DNA of 64,000 nt from Ignavibacteriae bacterium HGW-Ignavibacteriae-3 (GTDB lineage Bacteria; Bacteroidota; Ignavibacteria; Ignavibacteriales; Melioribacteraceae), in the NCBI GenBank assembly GCA_002839795.1, contig PGYS01000001.1:18841-82840 (forward strand), given 5' to 3'. Both the position numbers and the translations under genes were made by a program. Shown here in pieces: positions 30,267-40,506 of this stretch. The notes under the pieces are model-generated. The model did not search any database. It saw only the letters and a program-made list of their open reading frames with translations, and was not told the DNA's origin. The stretch's first letter is position 1. Every line of letters begins with the position of its first letter.

Positions 30267-31384
30267 TGAGAACACTTATTTTTTTATTGAGAAAAGAATT
30301 TTTGCAAATCTTCCGCAATAAGTTAATTCTGCGGATGATATTTGTAATGCCGGTAATGCAGCTTATTGTTCTCCCCTTTGCCGCTAATTATGAAATGAAA
30401 AATATTTTGCTCAGCGTTGTGGATAACGACCATTCGGAATACTCGAGGAAATTAATTAATGAGTTTACGTCCTCCGGTTATTTTATATTATCCGATGTAT
30501 CTCCTTCGTATGAAAAAGCACTTAAAGTTATTGAAGACGACAAAGCTGATCTGATAGTTGAAATTCCCCGGGGGTTCGAGCGCGATCTGGTACGGGACAA
30601 TCAAACAAAAGTTATGATCTCAGCCAATGCAATAAACGGTCAAACTTCCGGATTGGCAGTCTCATACTCGAATACAATAATTAAAGAGTTTAACAATAGG
30701 ATCCGCGCCGAGTGGATTCAGCAGCCCCGTCTGAACCCTCTTCCGGTGGTTGAGATAACCAGCAATAACTGGTTTAATCCCAAAATGAATTATAAATACT
30801 TCATAGTTCCAGGTGTTCTTGCCCTCCTTGTTACGCTGATCGGTTTTATTTTAACATCGTTAAACATTGTAAAGGAAAAGGAAACGGGGACTATTGAGCA
30901 GTTAAATGTATCTCCTATCAAAAAGTATCAGTTTATACTCGGAAAACTCATTCCTTTTTGGATTCTTGGAATGTTCGTTCTGATTCTCGGATTTCTGATA
31001 AGCTTTATAGTTTATGGAATTTTTCCCGAGGGAAATTTTTTAATCGGATTTCTTTTCGCCGGAATATATTTAATCGCTATTCTGGGATTTGGGCTGCTTA
31101 CATCAACATTTGCGGAAACACAGCAGCAGGCAATGTTTATAGCGTATTTCTTTATGATGATATTTGTTCTGCTTGGAGGTTTGTTTGCGCCAATAGAAAA
31201 TATGCCGGATTGGGCCAAATATTTAACCTACATTAATCCGGTCAGTTATATTATAGAAGTGATGCGGATGCTGGTTTTAAAAGGCAGCGGATTTACAGAT
31301 CTGTTAAAACATTTCGGAATAATCCTTCTTTTTGCCGTAGTGTTTAACGGACTCGCAATTTTCAATTATAAGAAAACAACGTGA
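30266..31384 (+). CDS. ABC-2 type permease (YbhR-like)
   Basis: 372 aa, same layout as the preceding permease: TM helix near 23-40, extracytoplasmic domain to about 175, then five helices. Motif IVKEKETGTIEQLNVSPIKKYQFILGKLIPF. Together they match YbhS and YbhR of E. coli, which export toxic cations or drugs. Starts at the overlapping TAATG. The methyltransferase gene starts 4 nt after its stop. Confidence 0.9.
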   Translation: MRTLIFLLRKEFLQIFRNKLILRMIFVMPVMQLIVLPFAANYEMKNILLSVVDNDHSEYSRKLINEFTSSGYFILSDVSPSYEKALKVIEDDKADLIVEIPRGFERDLVRDNQTKVMISANAINGQTSGLAVSYSNTIIKEFNNRIRAEWIQQPRLNPLPVVEITSNNWFNPKMNYKYFIVPGVLALLVTLIGFILTSLNIVKEKETGTIEQLNVSPIKKYQFILGKLIPFWILGMFVLILGFLISFIVYGIFPEGNFLIGFLFAGIYLIAILGFGLLTSTFAETQQQAMFIAYFFMMIFVLLGGLFAPIENMPDWAKYLTYINPVSYIIEVMRMLVLKGSGFTDLLKHFGIILLFAVVFNGLAIFNYKKTT

Positions 31385-31388
31385 TAAA

Positions 31389-32078
31389 ATGGATGAAAGC
31401 AGTTTTGATACTAAAAAAGTGAGTCATTTTGAAGAAATTGCCCGCAAAGCCGTTGTTGCTTACGACCAGCTTTTTTTAATGGCGCTCGCAGTCCTCTCTG
31501 ATAATGAAAACTCAGAGAAAAATGTATTAGTTGTAGGATGCGGAACAGGAAAGGAGTTATTGACATTCGCAGAGAAAAAGAAAAACTGGAAACTGACCGG
31601 AGTGGACCCGTCGGAAGAAATGATAAATGTTTCCCGGGAAAAAATACAAGAAAATAAATTAAACGGCCGCGTCAGTTTGTTACATGGAGTGGTTAATCAA
31701 CTGCCGGAAGAAAAAGAATTTGATGCCTCAACAGTAATATTTGTGCTGCGGTTTATCCCCGAAGATTCGGAAAAATTATCTTTGCTTAAAGATATATCCG
31801 ATAGATTAAAACCGGGTGCGCGGATTGTTATTGTAGATCAGTTCGGAGAACGCGAAGATGACTCTTTCAGGGGACTGGTTGAAGACTGGAAAAAATACAT
31901 GCTATATAACGGTATACCCTCTGAGGTTCAAAATAAAATTGCGGAACATGCAATGGCCCGGAGTGTTGTCAGTGAAGAAAGCATCAAAAAATTATTAGGC
32001 AAAGCCGGATTTAATAGAATTAAGACCTTTTATCAGGCATTTACAAATATTGGATATGTCGCTTATAAACAGAATTAA
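31389..32078 (+). CDS. Class I SAM-dependent methyltransferase linked to the exporter
   Basis: 229 aa. Motif I NVLVVGCGTGKELLTFAEKKKNWKLTGVDPSEEMI (near 45-80) is a standard AdoMet-binding site; DASTVIFVLRFI (near 115) and LKPGARIVIVDQF follow. Related to CmoA/UbiE-type small-molecule methyltransferases. It lies 4 nt after the permease gene, so it may act on an exported compound, but this is positional inference. Confidence 0.82.
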   Translation: MDESSFDTKKVSHFEEIARKAVVAYDQLFLMALAVLSDNENSEKNVLVVGCGTGKELLTFAEKKKNWKLTGVDPSEEMINVSREKIQENKLNGRVSLLHGVVNQLPEEKEFDASTVIFVLRFIPEDSEKLSLLKDISDRLKPGARIVIVDQFGEREDDSFRGLVEDWKKYMLYNGIPSEVQNKIAEHAMARSVVSEESIKKLLGKAGFNRIKTFYQAFTNIGYVAYKQN

Positions 32079-32086
32079 AATAAAAA

Positions 32087-33502
32087 ATGAGAGACAAAAA
32101 ACACGCAAGAAAATATTTGCGGCGGATTTTCTTCATTTTAATACCGGTCATAATTCTTAACAGCAAAGCAGAATCACAGACCGCCTCCAATTATGAGCTA
32201 CCCTCAGGGCTAACAGCTTTTTCGCTATCGGATTCTTCTGAAATTCAAATATCAAAAAAATATTTTCTGCCCGCAGCAGAAATAGTTGGATTGAATTTTG
32301 CAGTCTGGGGGTATCATAGGTATTTGAGCGGAGAGGGGTGGTCCAATATCAGCTGGGAATCTATAAAATATAATTTTAAAAATGGATTCGAATGGGACGT
32401 GGACGGATATCTCGTCAATCAATTTTGGCATCCTTACCACGGATCAAATTATTTTAATCTCGCGCGCTCTAATGGCCTGAATTTCTGGGAGTCGGCGCTT
32501 TATTCTTTAGGCGGAAGCTTGATGTGGGAATATTTTATGGAAAATGAAAGACCTTCATACAATGACATTGTTAATACCCCCGTCTCAGGAACAATTCTTG
32601 GTGAAATATCATTCCGCGTTTCTAACTTAATAATTGATGAAAGCTCGTCCGGGCTGGAAAGATTCATTCGTGAATTTACTTCAACACTTCTGAATCCAAT
32701 GCAGGGATTTAACCGGATGATCACGGGGGAGATGTGGAAAAGCGGGATTAAAAATATAAAGCCTGACTTTAGTCTTACACTTTCAACGGGCGTTCACAAT
32801 GTTTTCTTTGGAGGAAGAATAAAAGATGGGAGAATATATCTCTCTTTAGGAGGTGATTTAATTTACGGTGATCCCCTGAAGACACAGGAGCACAGAAAGC
32901 CCTTTGACTATTTTAATGTTCACACAGAATTGCATATCGCGGAGAACGACAACATTGTCGGTATTTCCGCCAGCGGGGTTCTCTGGGATTCTAAATTCAA
33001 AATGTTCGCTAATTCAAACGAGGTAATCGGTATTTACAAAGAAATTGATATTCATATTAATACAGTATATAAATTATCAGCCACGAGCGTTTCATCGCAG
33101 ATTATAAGCCGTATACCAATATCAAATTCTCTTGCACTACAGAATTATTTCGGGGTTTCCGCAATTTTAATGGGAGGAACCAATTCGCAATATTCAAGTA
33201 CTGAAGGAAAGGATTATAATATTGGGCCGGGCGCTAGCGCAAAGATCGGTTCTAAATTGATTCTTAAAAATTCCGGCGAGTTTTATCTCAACTATAAAAG
33301 ATATTGGATACACACTCTTAGCGGTGCGAGAGGAGAGGAGTTTATAGGCCTGCTTAATATTGGACTTAACTTTAAATTGGTTGATGGAAGCACTTTGGGG
33401 ACAGAGCTTTTGCTTTACGAACGATCTGGCGATTATAAAAATTTTCCGGACACAAAAAGTTCAAACATTGCCGTCAGAATGTATATGAGGCATAACATTT
33501 AG
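32087..33502 (+). CDS. DUF3943 outer-membrane-associated protein
   Basis: 471 aa. N-terminal signal or anchor (about 13-30) ending near SKAESQ. The middle has the DUF3943 pattern: FEWDVDGYLVNQFWHPYHGSNYFNLARSNGLNFWESALYSLGGSLMWEYF (about 105-155), then GEISFRVSNLIID. The C-terminal half is beta-rich and suits an outer-membrane barrel or its periplasmic partner. The function of DUF3943 is unknown. It starts 8 nt after the methyltransferase gene, so it is likely the last gene of the exporter unit. Confidence 0.78.
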   Translation: MRDKKHARKYLRRIFFILIPVIILNSKAESQTASNYELPSGLTAFSLSDSSEIQISKKYFLPAAEIVGLNFAVWGYHRYLSGEGWSNISWESIKYNFKNGFEWDVDGYLVNQFWHPYHGSNYFNLARSNGLNFWESALYSLGGSLMWEYFMENERPSYNDIVNTPVSGTILGEISFRVSNLIIDESSSGLERFIREFTSTLLNPMQGFNRMITGEMWKSGIKNIKPDFSLTLSTGVHNVFFGGRIKDGRIYLSLGGDLIYGDPLKTQEHRKPFDYFNVHTELHIAENDNIVGISASGVLWDSKFKMFANSNEVIGIYKEIDIHINTVYKLSATSVSSQIISRIPISNSLALQNYFGVSAILMGGTNSQYSSTEGKDYNIGPGASAKIGSKLILKNSGEFYLNYKRYWIHTLSGARGEEFIGLLNIGLNFKLVDGSTLGTELLLYERSGDYKNFPDTKSSNIAVRMYMRHNI

Positions 33503-33588
33503 GTTTTTGTGAAAAAGTTTATTCAGCTGCGATTGAGGAATTGTTTGCGCGGTTCCTTTGTGGCAGAATTGATCTTTATAATAGACTG

Positions 33589-33611
33589 CTCTCCCGGAAT
33601 AAGCGGGAGAG
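33589..33611. terminator. Stem-loop between convergent genes
   Basis: CTCTCCCG/CGGGAGAG pairs over 8 bp around a 7-nt loop, between the DUF3943 gene (plus) and a minus-strand T9SS gene. There is no long T run on either strand, so it may terminate weakly in both directions. Confidence 0.45.
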
Positions 33612-33635
33612 AGGAATAAAAGTCCTCGGTGAATT

Positions 33636-36600
33636 CTACTTCATCAAAATTAATTTCTTGGAGCTTGAAAACTCGTTTGCTGAAATTCTGTAAAAATAAA
33701 CCCCGCTGCTGAATTTAGTTCCGCTCCAAATGTAACGGTGTGTTCCCGCGTCAAGTTCGGAATCAACAAGAGTATCGACCGATCTTCCGATGGCGTCGAA
33801 AATTTCCAACTTAACTTTACTATGTCTCGGAAGGGAAAATTTAATTGTAGTCTCTGGATTAAAAGGATTCGGATAGTTCTGAGAAAGACTGTATTGAGCC
33901 GGCAGAGATTCATCGGTCTCAACAGACGAAGCTCCGGGCTGAATTTTTAAATTATCAATTATCCAGCCCCACCCGGTTTCATTTTCATCTGCATAAAGAC
34001 GAAACCGGACTAAAATTACTTCACCCCGATTAAATGTTTTAGTCATGTCAATCTTATGGCTGACGTAATGAGAGGATGCTGGATTTGTGGAAGAGTTATA
34101 CAAGGACAGCCAGGATGAATTATATCTGCTGTCATATCCGTCTTCAAAGGGTATCCAGGTTAATCCGTCTCTGCTGCCCTCTACCACGACGTAATCCCAG
34201 AATTCAGAATCTCCGAAAACGGTATTAAGTTCGCCGGGCTCTATGAGCGCTATGTCATTATATTCTATGTTTGCCAGTCCCTGCGACCAGGAAATTTTTA
34301 TCGGTACAAGAAGATTGTAATGATAATCCGTTGAATTTGAGTAAGGGTGCGGTGAGTTTACGGCGGTGTTCAAAAAATTTGCCGGCTTTGATATTGTAAA
34401 ACCGTTGCCCGCAAAATCATCCGTCGGCTCATCGAAAAAGTTGCTGTAATTTACCTGGGTGGGTTTAAGATTGTAAAGTTCGATACTTCTTAAAGATGAT
34501 TTGTAGCTTCTGCCCGATTTGTATGAGGTTACCTGTATATCAGTTTTTCCAAAAAATGTCGGAATTATATTAAATGTTTTCTCCTGCACATTTGAAGCAT
34601 TAAGTTTCATTAGTTGCTGCCCGTTCAGTGTAACTAATGTTGAATCGTAAATTGATCTCAGACTCACGACAAGATTAATTGATTTATCCACGCTCTGAGA
34701 AAGAGCTGTGATAACGGGGGATAGTGTTACTGCCGGGGGTTCATACCCGCTTAGTTGCGGAAGGGTTACGCTGAATATTCCTCTCCCGTGAGTCGCAAGA
34801 ACGACCTGATCATTCACAATTTTCATATCCCATATTGAAACCGCCGGCAAGCCGTTGTTTGCCAAACGCCACGAGATACCTTTGTCTGTGGATTCGAATA
34901 AACCAATCTCGGTGCCGGCCCATATAATATTTAAATCATACGGCATTACAAGAACACAATATGTAGCAACATCCGGATAGCCGTTGTTGCTCGTTGCTCC
35001 AAATCCAAAGCCGGAAATATCCTCCCATGTTTTTCCGAGATCGGTTGTTCTGATAATCTTTGGCGCGCCGGAAAATGAATATGTTATAAAAGCTGTATTC
35101 ATTTCAGTGGGGTGAGTATCAATTCCCGAAATGGACCCCGGTGCAATTATGCCAGTTGGTTTGTAAACTGAATCAAAAGTTATCCCCCCGTCTTTCGATA
35201 CGAACAATCTGCTGTCAGTATTCGCGAATCTATAACCGGCCCACACAACCTGCGGATCGGCGATGCTTACAGCCACCGGAGTTGAGGTTCCGCTATATGA
35301 CCAGCCTTTGGGCTGAAGTATTAAACTCTTAGACCAGGACGCGCCGAAGTCTTCGGATCTCCAGACGCCCTGTGATCCAGTTGTGTATATTACATCTGGA
35401 TCGCTGTTGGATTTAGCAATTCTCGAAACAAAAACGCCTTTTCCTGATCCTACATCTTCAAGACCTTTCGTTGCCGGATTCCATGTAGTTCCGCCATCCG
35501 TAGATCTGTAAAATGTATTATACTGACTTCCGCCGATAATTTTATTTGGATCCTTATAATGCCAGGAAACGTCAAAACCGTCACCTCCAATCGCTTCTTT
35601 ATAAAGCGAAATCGCTGAGGCATCTTGTCCTTTTGGAGAAATCCATGTTCCGTTATCCTGCATTCCGCCAATGTATTCATTGGCGCCCGGTTTTTTATCA
35701 ACGCCGTAAAACTGCGTTGTGTTATACCCGCCGTTGCTTAAATTATTGTTCGCCGCATTTCCTCCCCAGGTTATTCCCCCGTTTGTGGAATAGGCTACTC
35801 CACCGTCGTTTCCATTAATAATCCAGAAAGTTCCGGGCGAGGAAGCAAGAGGAACGGGTGTAATGTTATGATGATCAACATGAACATACGGTTTTCCTGA
35901 TTGACCGCTGCCGCTGGTTATCTGGGTGAATAGAGCGTTGCGTGTGCCTGGAGACGGCGTCCCGATCTCGGCTCTCCAAAGTTGTATGCCTCCTAAAAAA
36001 ACAATCTTTTCGTTATCGGGATGAACAGCGATCGCATTATCATACCATCCCTGATTCCCCAGCCACGAATAAGTCTTTCCGTCTGAGGAATTAACCGTCA
36101 TCCAATTGACCCCTTTATCTTCAGATAGAAATAAGCCTGATCCGGTGGATGTCTGAGCGCTTGCATATATATAATTTGGATTTTTGCCGGAAACGGCGAT
36201 TTCTATTCGTCCATTTGTCGTAAGACCGTTGCTCGACCTCACCCAGTTCAATCCGCCGTCAGTAGATTTGTATACGCCGTCATTGTTAACAGCACAATAC
36301 TGAATTGAAAAATTTGAAGGGTCTGCTTTTAAATCCTGGGCCTTGTTTCCGGATGTGCTTAAAGTTCTCTGCCAATTAAGACCGCCATCGGTTGACCGCC
36401 ACACTCCGCCCGGATTTACCGAACTGAGCGGACCCGGATTGGTGCATGCAAGTACCAGGTTATGATTAGTCGGACTCACAATTATTCTATTCACATTCCG
36501 GAAATTAAAATTCGCCGTTGAGGATAATTGAACCCATGTTTCGCCGCGGTCGGTAGATTTAAAAATCCCCGCGCCGTTAACCGCATCAAGATTGGCGAAT

Positions 36601-37169
36601 CCCTCTCCGGTGCCGCAGTATATAGTATTTAAATTGGAGGGCGCCTGCGCAAGAACGGTCGTCGCGAGATTTGGTAATGTCTGAGTTTTGTTTACCCAGC
36701 TTATGCCGGCATTGGTGGTTTTCCAGATACCGCCGCTTACAGAACCGGCAAACCATGTTTTATTGGTTGCGTCGGAAGTATCCACAATAATTCCCCGTGT
36801 TCTTCCGCTTACATTTCCGGGACCGCGTTCGACCCAGTTAAGAGCGGTGGTTTTAAATAAGCGGCTGCGCTGCTGAGATTTTGTGAGTTCCTGCATTAAA
36901 TAATTTAGACCGTAATCCGTGGAGGATTTTCCGTCACGAGTCCTGATCTCATGTTGAAACTTATCGAACATATCCGGTTCGTCGTATTTTCCTTTTTCCT
37001 TAATCTCTTTGTTCAATTTGGGCTTAACCGGATTAGAATAATAATGCATGCCGAAAACATTATAATATTTATCCGCGTTATTCTTAACCTGTGCAAAAAC
37101 ATTATGAAAAAAAATTGCCGGAATAATTAAAAAAAATATGGCTAGAAGTAGATTCTTGTGTTTATTCAT
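33636..37169 (-). CDS. Large T9SS-secreted BNR/VPS10-type beta-propeller protein
   Basis: About 1177 aa from ATG 37169 (a 4-codon longer start at 37181 is open). Signal peptide, then many repeats of the BNR form STDGG.NW / SEDKGVNW / STDKGISW (about 130-830), which form one or two large beta-propellers like VPS10/sortilin or sialidase-type domains. A bacterial-Ig-like stretch follows, then a MAM/immune-inhibitor-A-like domain (about 930-1085, ending GWGWIIDNLKIQ), and a T9SS sorting domain from QNYPNPFNPET. No glycosidase catalytic set is visible. It is exported to the surface; ligand unknown. Confidence 0.85.
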   Translation of the reverse strand: MNKHKNLLLAIFFLIIPAIFFHNVFAQVKNNADKYYNVFGMHYYSNPVKPKLNKEIKEKGKYDEPDMFDKFQHEIRTRDGKSSTDYGLNYLMQELTKSQQRSRLFKTTALNWVERGPGNVSGRTRGIIVDTSDATNKTWFAGSVSGGIWKTTNAGISWVNKTQTLPNLATTVLAQAPSNLNTIYCGTGEGFANLDAVNGAGIFKSTDRGETWVQLSSTANFNFRNVNRIIVSPTNHNLVLACTNPGPLSSVNPGGVWRSTDGGLNWQRTLSTSGNKAQDLKADPSNFSIQYCAVNNDGVYKSTDGGLNWVRSSNGLTTNGRIEIAVSGKNPNYIYASAQTSTGSGLFLSEDKGVNWMTVNSSDGKTYSWLGNQGWYDNAIAVHPDNEKIVFLGGIQLWRAEIGTPSPGTRNALFTQITSGSGQSGKPYVHVDHHNITPVPLASSPGTFWIINGNDGGVAYSTNGGITWGGNAANNNLSNGGYNTTQFYGVDKKPGANEYIGGMQDNGTWISPKGQDASAISLYKEAIGGDGFDVSWHYKDPNKIIGGSQYNTFYRSTDGGTTWNPATKGLEDVGSGKGVFVSRIAKSNSDPDVIYTTGSQGVWRSEDFGASWSKSLILQPKGWSYSGTSTPVAVSIADPQVVWAGYRFANTDSRLFVSKDGGITFDSVYKPTGIIAPGSISGIDTHPTEMNTAFITYSFSGAPKIIRTTDLGKTWEDISGFGFGATSNNGYPDVATYCVLVMPYDLNIIWAGTEIGLFESTDKGISWRLANNGLPAVSIWDMKIVNDQVVLATHGRGIFSVTLPQLSGYEPPAVTLSPVITALSQSVDKSINLVVSLRSIYDSTLVTLNGQQLMKLNASNVQEKTFNIIPTFFGKTDIQVTSYKSGRSYKSSLRSIELYNLKPTQVNYSNFFDEPTDDFAGNGFTISKPANFLNTAVNSPHPYSNSTDYHYNLLVPIKISWSQGLANIEYNDIALIEPGELNTVFGDSEFWDYVVVEGSRDGLTWIPFEDGYDSRYNSSWLSLYNSSTNPASSHYVSHKIDMTKTFNRGEVILVRFRLYADENETGWGWIIDNLKIQPGASSVETDESLPAQYSLSQNYPNPFNPETTIKFSLPRHSKVKLEIFDAIGRSVDTLVDSELDAGTHRYIWSGTKFSSGVYFYRISANEFSSSKKLILMK

Positions 37170-37191
37170 TTTTGAGCCCAAAAGTCATAAA

Positions 37192-37620
37192 TTATTTGTT
37201 TTGTTGTGCCGGATTCAAATCCGATTTTTTTCCTGAATTAACATTATAAATGTAACCAAAAAGGTTTTCTCCTTCATCAGCAGAGACAATTCCGGGTATT
37301 AAACGGACCTCAATCTGATTATTATTTAACCATGAGGCACTGCCTGCCGATAAGCTGTCTTCGAAAATAATTTTAGCAATTTTAAAATTATAAACAAAAA
37401 AATTAAGCGGCGGGTTCGGATTACGGGAAGATGATTTTTCCTGTTTTATATTCAGCGCAAAAGTTGAATCCGCATTATAAAATATCTGGACTGACGAACC
37501 AAATTTTCCGGCGGAAAGATCTCTCAGAATTATTTCAGCGTCTTTAAATGATTTTTGGGGTACGGAGCATCCGATCACTAAAAGAAGAAAAGGAATTATT
37601 ACGAAACATTTATTTTGCAT
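37192..37620 (-). CDS. Small lipoprotein, unrecognised
   Basis: 142 aa. Signal with lipobox VIGC (Cys18) followed by SVPQ. The rest is a mixed beta-rich domain with no known motif. It lies 22 nt upstream of the BNR-repeat T9SS gene in the same direction, so the two are likely co-transcribed. Function unknown. Confidence 0.75.
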   Translation of the reverse strand: MQNKCFVIIPFLLLVIGCSVPQKSFKDAEIILRDLSAGKFGSSVQIFYNADSTFALNIKQEKSSSRNPNPPLNFFVYNFKIAKIIFEDSLSAGSASWLNNNQIEVRLIPGIVSADEGENLFGYIYNVNSGKKSDLNPAQQNK

Positions 37621-37795
37621 ATTAGTCCGGTTACTCTGAATAAAAAAAAATTAACATGTTCTCCCGGATTCAAAATAAGCCCGTGTAAATTAATTGGCAA
37701 GTCTAAAGCGCGCGTCCGTAAAACACGGTAATGCAAAACACAAATATCAGAATAAGATAAAAATTATTTTTTTCGAATGGCGTATGGCATTAAAA

Positions 37796-37824
37796 CGAAG
37801 CCCGGCTGAATAGACCGGGCTTTC
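37796..37824 (-). terminator. Terminator after the DUF5916 gene
   Basis: AAGCCCGG/CCGGGCTT stem of 8 bp with a 9-nt loop, followed on the minus strand by TCGTTTTAAT. It lies about 30 nt past the stop codon of the gene at 37855-40506. Confidence 0.75.
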
Positions 37825-37854
37825 AATAATAATTTCTAATTGTTCGGAGAACTG

Positions 37855-40506
37855 TTAAATATCGAACCAGTAGGAGAACTTTATAACGAACACATTATTT
37901 CCGTCGCTCTTAAGGAGATTTCTCCAGTCCCTTCCAAGTGAAAAATTACCGGGATCATCAAAATTAGATTGGTCATGCGACCAGACAAAATAAAGAATAG
38001 ATCCGGGCATTACTTCCCACCGAAGCACTGCGGTACCTCTGAGAGATTTATAATTGAAGTCGGGATTACCTATCTGAAACATCGGCGCGGGACCAAATCC
38101 GTCCGGATCCACATTGTAAATTCCATCGTTCGGATTATAACTTATAGTCGATCCATTCATTCCATATTGATTAAAATCGTTTGTACGGGAACGGGCCAAT
38201 TCCTTGAAATTATTATAACCGCCGACAGCCAGCAGGGGCTGCATGAACAACTGAAATGTAAGCGTCGGCGTAAAAGTCCAGTTCAGCCGGATATTGGCAG
38301 AAAGAGTTTTCTGATGTATATCGGAAAACACATATCTCGTTCCGTATGTGTTCACGGCTTTTGAATCTGTAAAATTTCCGACCCACATTCGGGTATTGTC
38401 ATTCAATTCCAGCTGGGGACCGATGCTGAAACTCAATTGACTGTTTGGTTTCCATTGAATATCAAATCCAAGATTTTTATACATCCCGTCTGCGGCATCC
38501 TTTGCGAAACCGCCGAAAGCCTCGAATATAATCTTTTCTCTGCTGTCCGATGATATATTCATATTAGTCTGGAATGAAGAGGGCTGAATAAGAAGCGGTC
38601 CGCCCCGTGTCGCGGATTTATTGAGGGATTCAAAATTATAACTTCCTCTTATGCCAAATCCCCAGTAATTCATTAAAGTAAAATTGGAGTTCAGCCATAT
38701 CATGCTATTTAAAAGATTTCCTTCGAAATCATAACTGCGCGCATGGGTTAAATAAAATTGTTTCCTTCTGAATATTCCATCCGGCTCAAACCATCTGTAA
38801 CCGAGAACCAGATGAGCATTTATTTTATCCGCATTAAATTGAAATCCGAGATCATTATTTTCAAAGCCGGGGGTAACCGCGCCAAGGGCGGCATTGAGAT
38901 AAAAATTTCCGCTTTGTTTGTTCAGCATTATTCTTCCATATAATCCGGCAAGAGAAGTAATTTCCGGGTCGAATGTTGCGAAAGTCGCATCAGGTCTCTG
39001 GAAATATCGGTACGGTCTTTTCTGAAGCAGCCGGATATATTCTTTTGATCCGTTTGTGTATGAACCCGCGAATGCTGCCGCGAGGGCATATTCCTTTTTT
39101 TCGTCAAGAAATGTATAGCCGTCCAGTCCAAACGTAAATGCGTTTTGAGGTAAATTAAATTGCAGAGGAGTATCATTCAAATTTCTGTTAACTGTTGTGA
39201 ACATTAAACCAAGCGACTGGTCCCCTTCTCCGAATTCCCTTTTAGCTCTAAATACACCGTAATGAGTCAGGGGTTCTATTTCTTCTTTGGACTGAAATCC
39301 ATTATTGTAAAGAGTGGCAAAAGTTCTTTCGGTTATTGCCGAAACTGCGCCTACTGTTGTATGGTCATCCAATTTTCCGGTTAATTTTGCCGCGCCCAAA
39401 ATTCTGGTTTCGCCGGGAGAATTTATAAAATCGGACGAAGAAGTTGATCCTGTTGGAGAACGCCCGATTCTCCGGGAGTAAAATAATTCAGGCCAGCCAA
39501 AATTAAATCCCCAGTTGTTATTTACTCCGCCGATTCCAAAATAAAACATATTTGCCCCCTCTATAAAGAAAGGCCTTTTCTCTTCAAAGTAGGATTCAAA
39601 TGCTGACAAATTGATTACGGCCGGATCAACTTCTACCTGACCGAAATCCGGATTGATAGTTGCGTCGATGTTTAAATTACTTCCGATTCCAATTTTAACA
39701 TCCGCACCTAAAGAGGTTTTAAACTGATTGGATTTATAAAACGGATCATTCTGATCGTGAACCAGGAACTGGGATTTCTGAACAAGATAAGGAAGAACTT
39801 CAAATCTTTGTTTTGGTTTAACTCCTATCAATCCCTCAAGAGATGCGAATCGGGAGACAAACCCACTTTCGCTTTTGGGAACCATAACAAAAAAAGATTT
39901 TTCATTATTACGCTTTATTTCCCTTGTAAAATTTATGCCCCATGTCATCTTCTCAACCTCATTAAACCGAAGTTGTGAAAAAGGAATTTTCAATTCAACA
40001 GACCACCCGGTTTCATCAATGTAAGTTTTTGCCTCCCATATTCCGTCCCATGTCTCGTCGTCCCAGCTGTCATTAAATAAAACACCGTCGACCATAGTGC
40101 CCCCGGCGTTTACACCAAAATAATTACCCGTCCTTTTATCGTTAAACGCATCGACATAAATTCCAAACCAATCGGAATTTGTATATCCGTCTCTTCTAGC
40201 AAGACTTGCATCGATTAGCTCCGGTTTTGAATCATGCAAATGGGCCGCTACGTAAAGATTGCCCTCATCGTAAGCAACCCATACTTCGGTTTTTTCTGTT
40301 GAGGGCGCGCCCTCTTCCGGATCCCTTTGAATAAATCCGCTTACGGGGCTGTTTTTCCAGATGGGTTCCGTAAGTTTTCCGTCCAGGGAAATATTAAGAT
40401 TATTTATTTTATATGCAGGCACAACTTTTTGCGAGCCGGTTTTTCCCGAAGCAAGCAATACCATCGGCAGAAGAAGCGTAAAAAAAACAAGTATAAATCT
40501 CTTCAT
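37855..40506 (-). CDS. CBM9-like / DUF5916 outer-membrane protein
   Basis: 883 aa. Signal peptide (1-19). An N-terminal carbohydrate-binding-like domain (about 32-225) has DGKLTEPIWKNSPVSGF, VAYDEGNLYVAAHLHDS and the AEKKIPFSQLRF-type strand ELKIPFSQLRF. The remaining about 640 residues are the DUF5916 region, with WGINFTREIKRNNE and FEEKRPFFIEGANMFYFG, and end in a run of alternating beta strands and a terminal YWFDI consistent with an outer-membrane barrel. Function unknown; possibly glycan binding or uptake. Followed by a strong stem-loop. Confidence 0.82.
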   Translation of the reverse strand: MKRFILVFFTLLLPMVLLASGKTGSQKVVPAYKINNLNISLDGKLTEPIWKNSPVSGFIQRDPEEGAPSTEKTEVWVAYDEGNLYVAAHLHDSKPELIDASLARRDGYTNSDWFGIYVDAFNDKRTGNYFGVNAGGTMVDGVLFNDSWDDETWDGIWEAKTYIDETGWSVELKIPFSQLRFNEVEKMTWGINFTREIKRNNEKSFFVMVPKSESGFVSRFASLEGLIGVKPKQRFEVLPYLVQKSQFLVHDQNDPFYKSNQFKTSLGADVKIGIGSNLNIDATINPDFGQVEVDPAVINLSAFESYFEEKRPFFIEGANMFYFGIGGVNNNWGFNFGWPELFYSRRIGRSPTGSTSSSDFINSPGETRILGAAKLTGKLDDHTTVGAVSAITERTFATLYNNGFQSKEEIEPLTHYGVFRAKREFGEGDQSLGLMFTTVNRNLNDTPLQFNLPQNAFTFGLDGYTFLDEKKEYALAAAFAGSYTNGSKEYIRLLQKRPYRYFQRPDATFATFDPEITSLAGLYGRIMLNKQSGNFYLNAALGAVTPGFENNDLGFQFNADKINAHLVLGYRWFEPDGIFRRKQFYLTHARSYDFEGNLLNSMIWLNSNFTLMNYWGFGIRGSYNFESLNKSATRGGPLLIQPSSFQTNMNISSDSREKIIFEAFGGFAKDAADGMYKNLGFDIQWKPNSQLSFSIGPQLELNDNTRMWVGNFTDSKAVNTYGTRYVFSDIHQKTLSANIRLNWTFTPTLTFQLFMQPLLAVGGYNNFKELARSRTNDFNQYGMNGSTISYNPNDGIYNVDPDGFGPAPMFQIGNPDFNYKSLRGTAVLRWEVMPGSILYFVWSHDQSNFDDPGNFSLGRDWRNLLKSDGNNVFVIKFSYWFDI

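Noticed and set aside
24497-33502. A horizontally acquired island around the exporter cluster.
   Set aside because: No integrase, transposase, tRNA or clear base-composition change flanks it.
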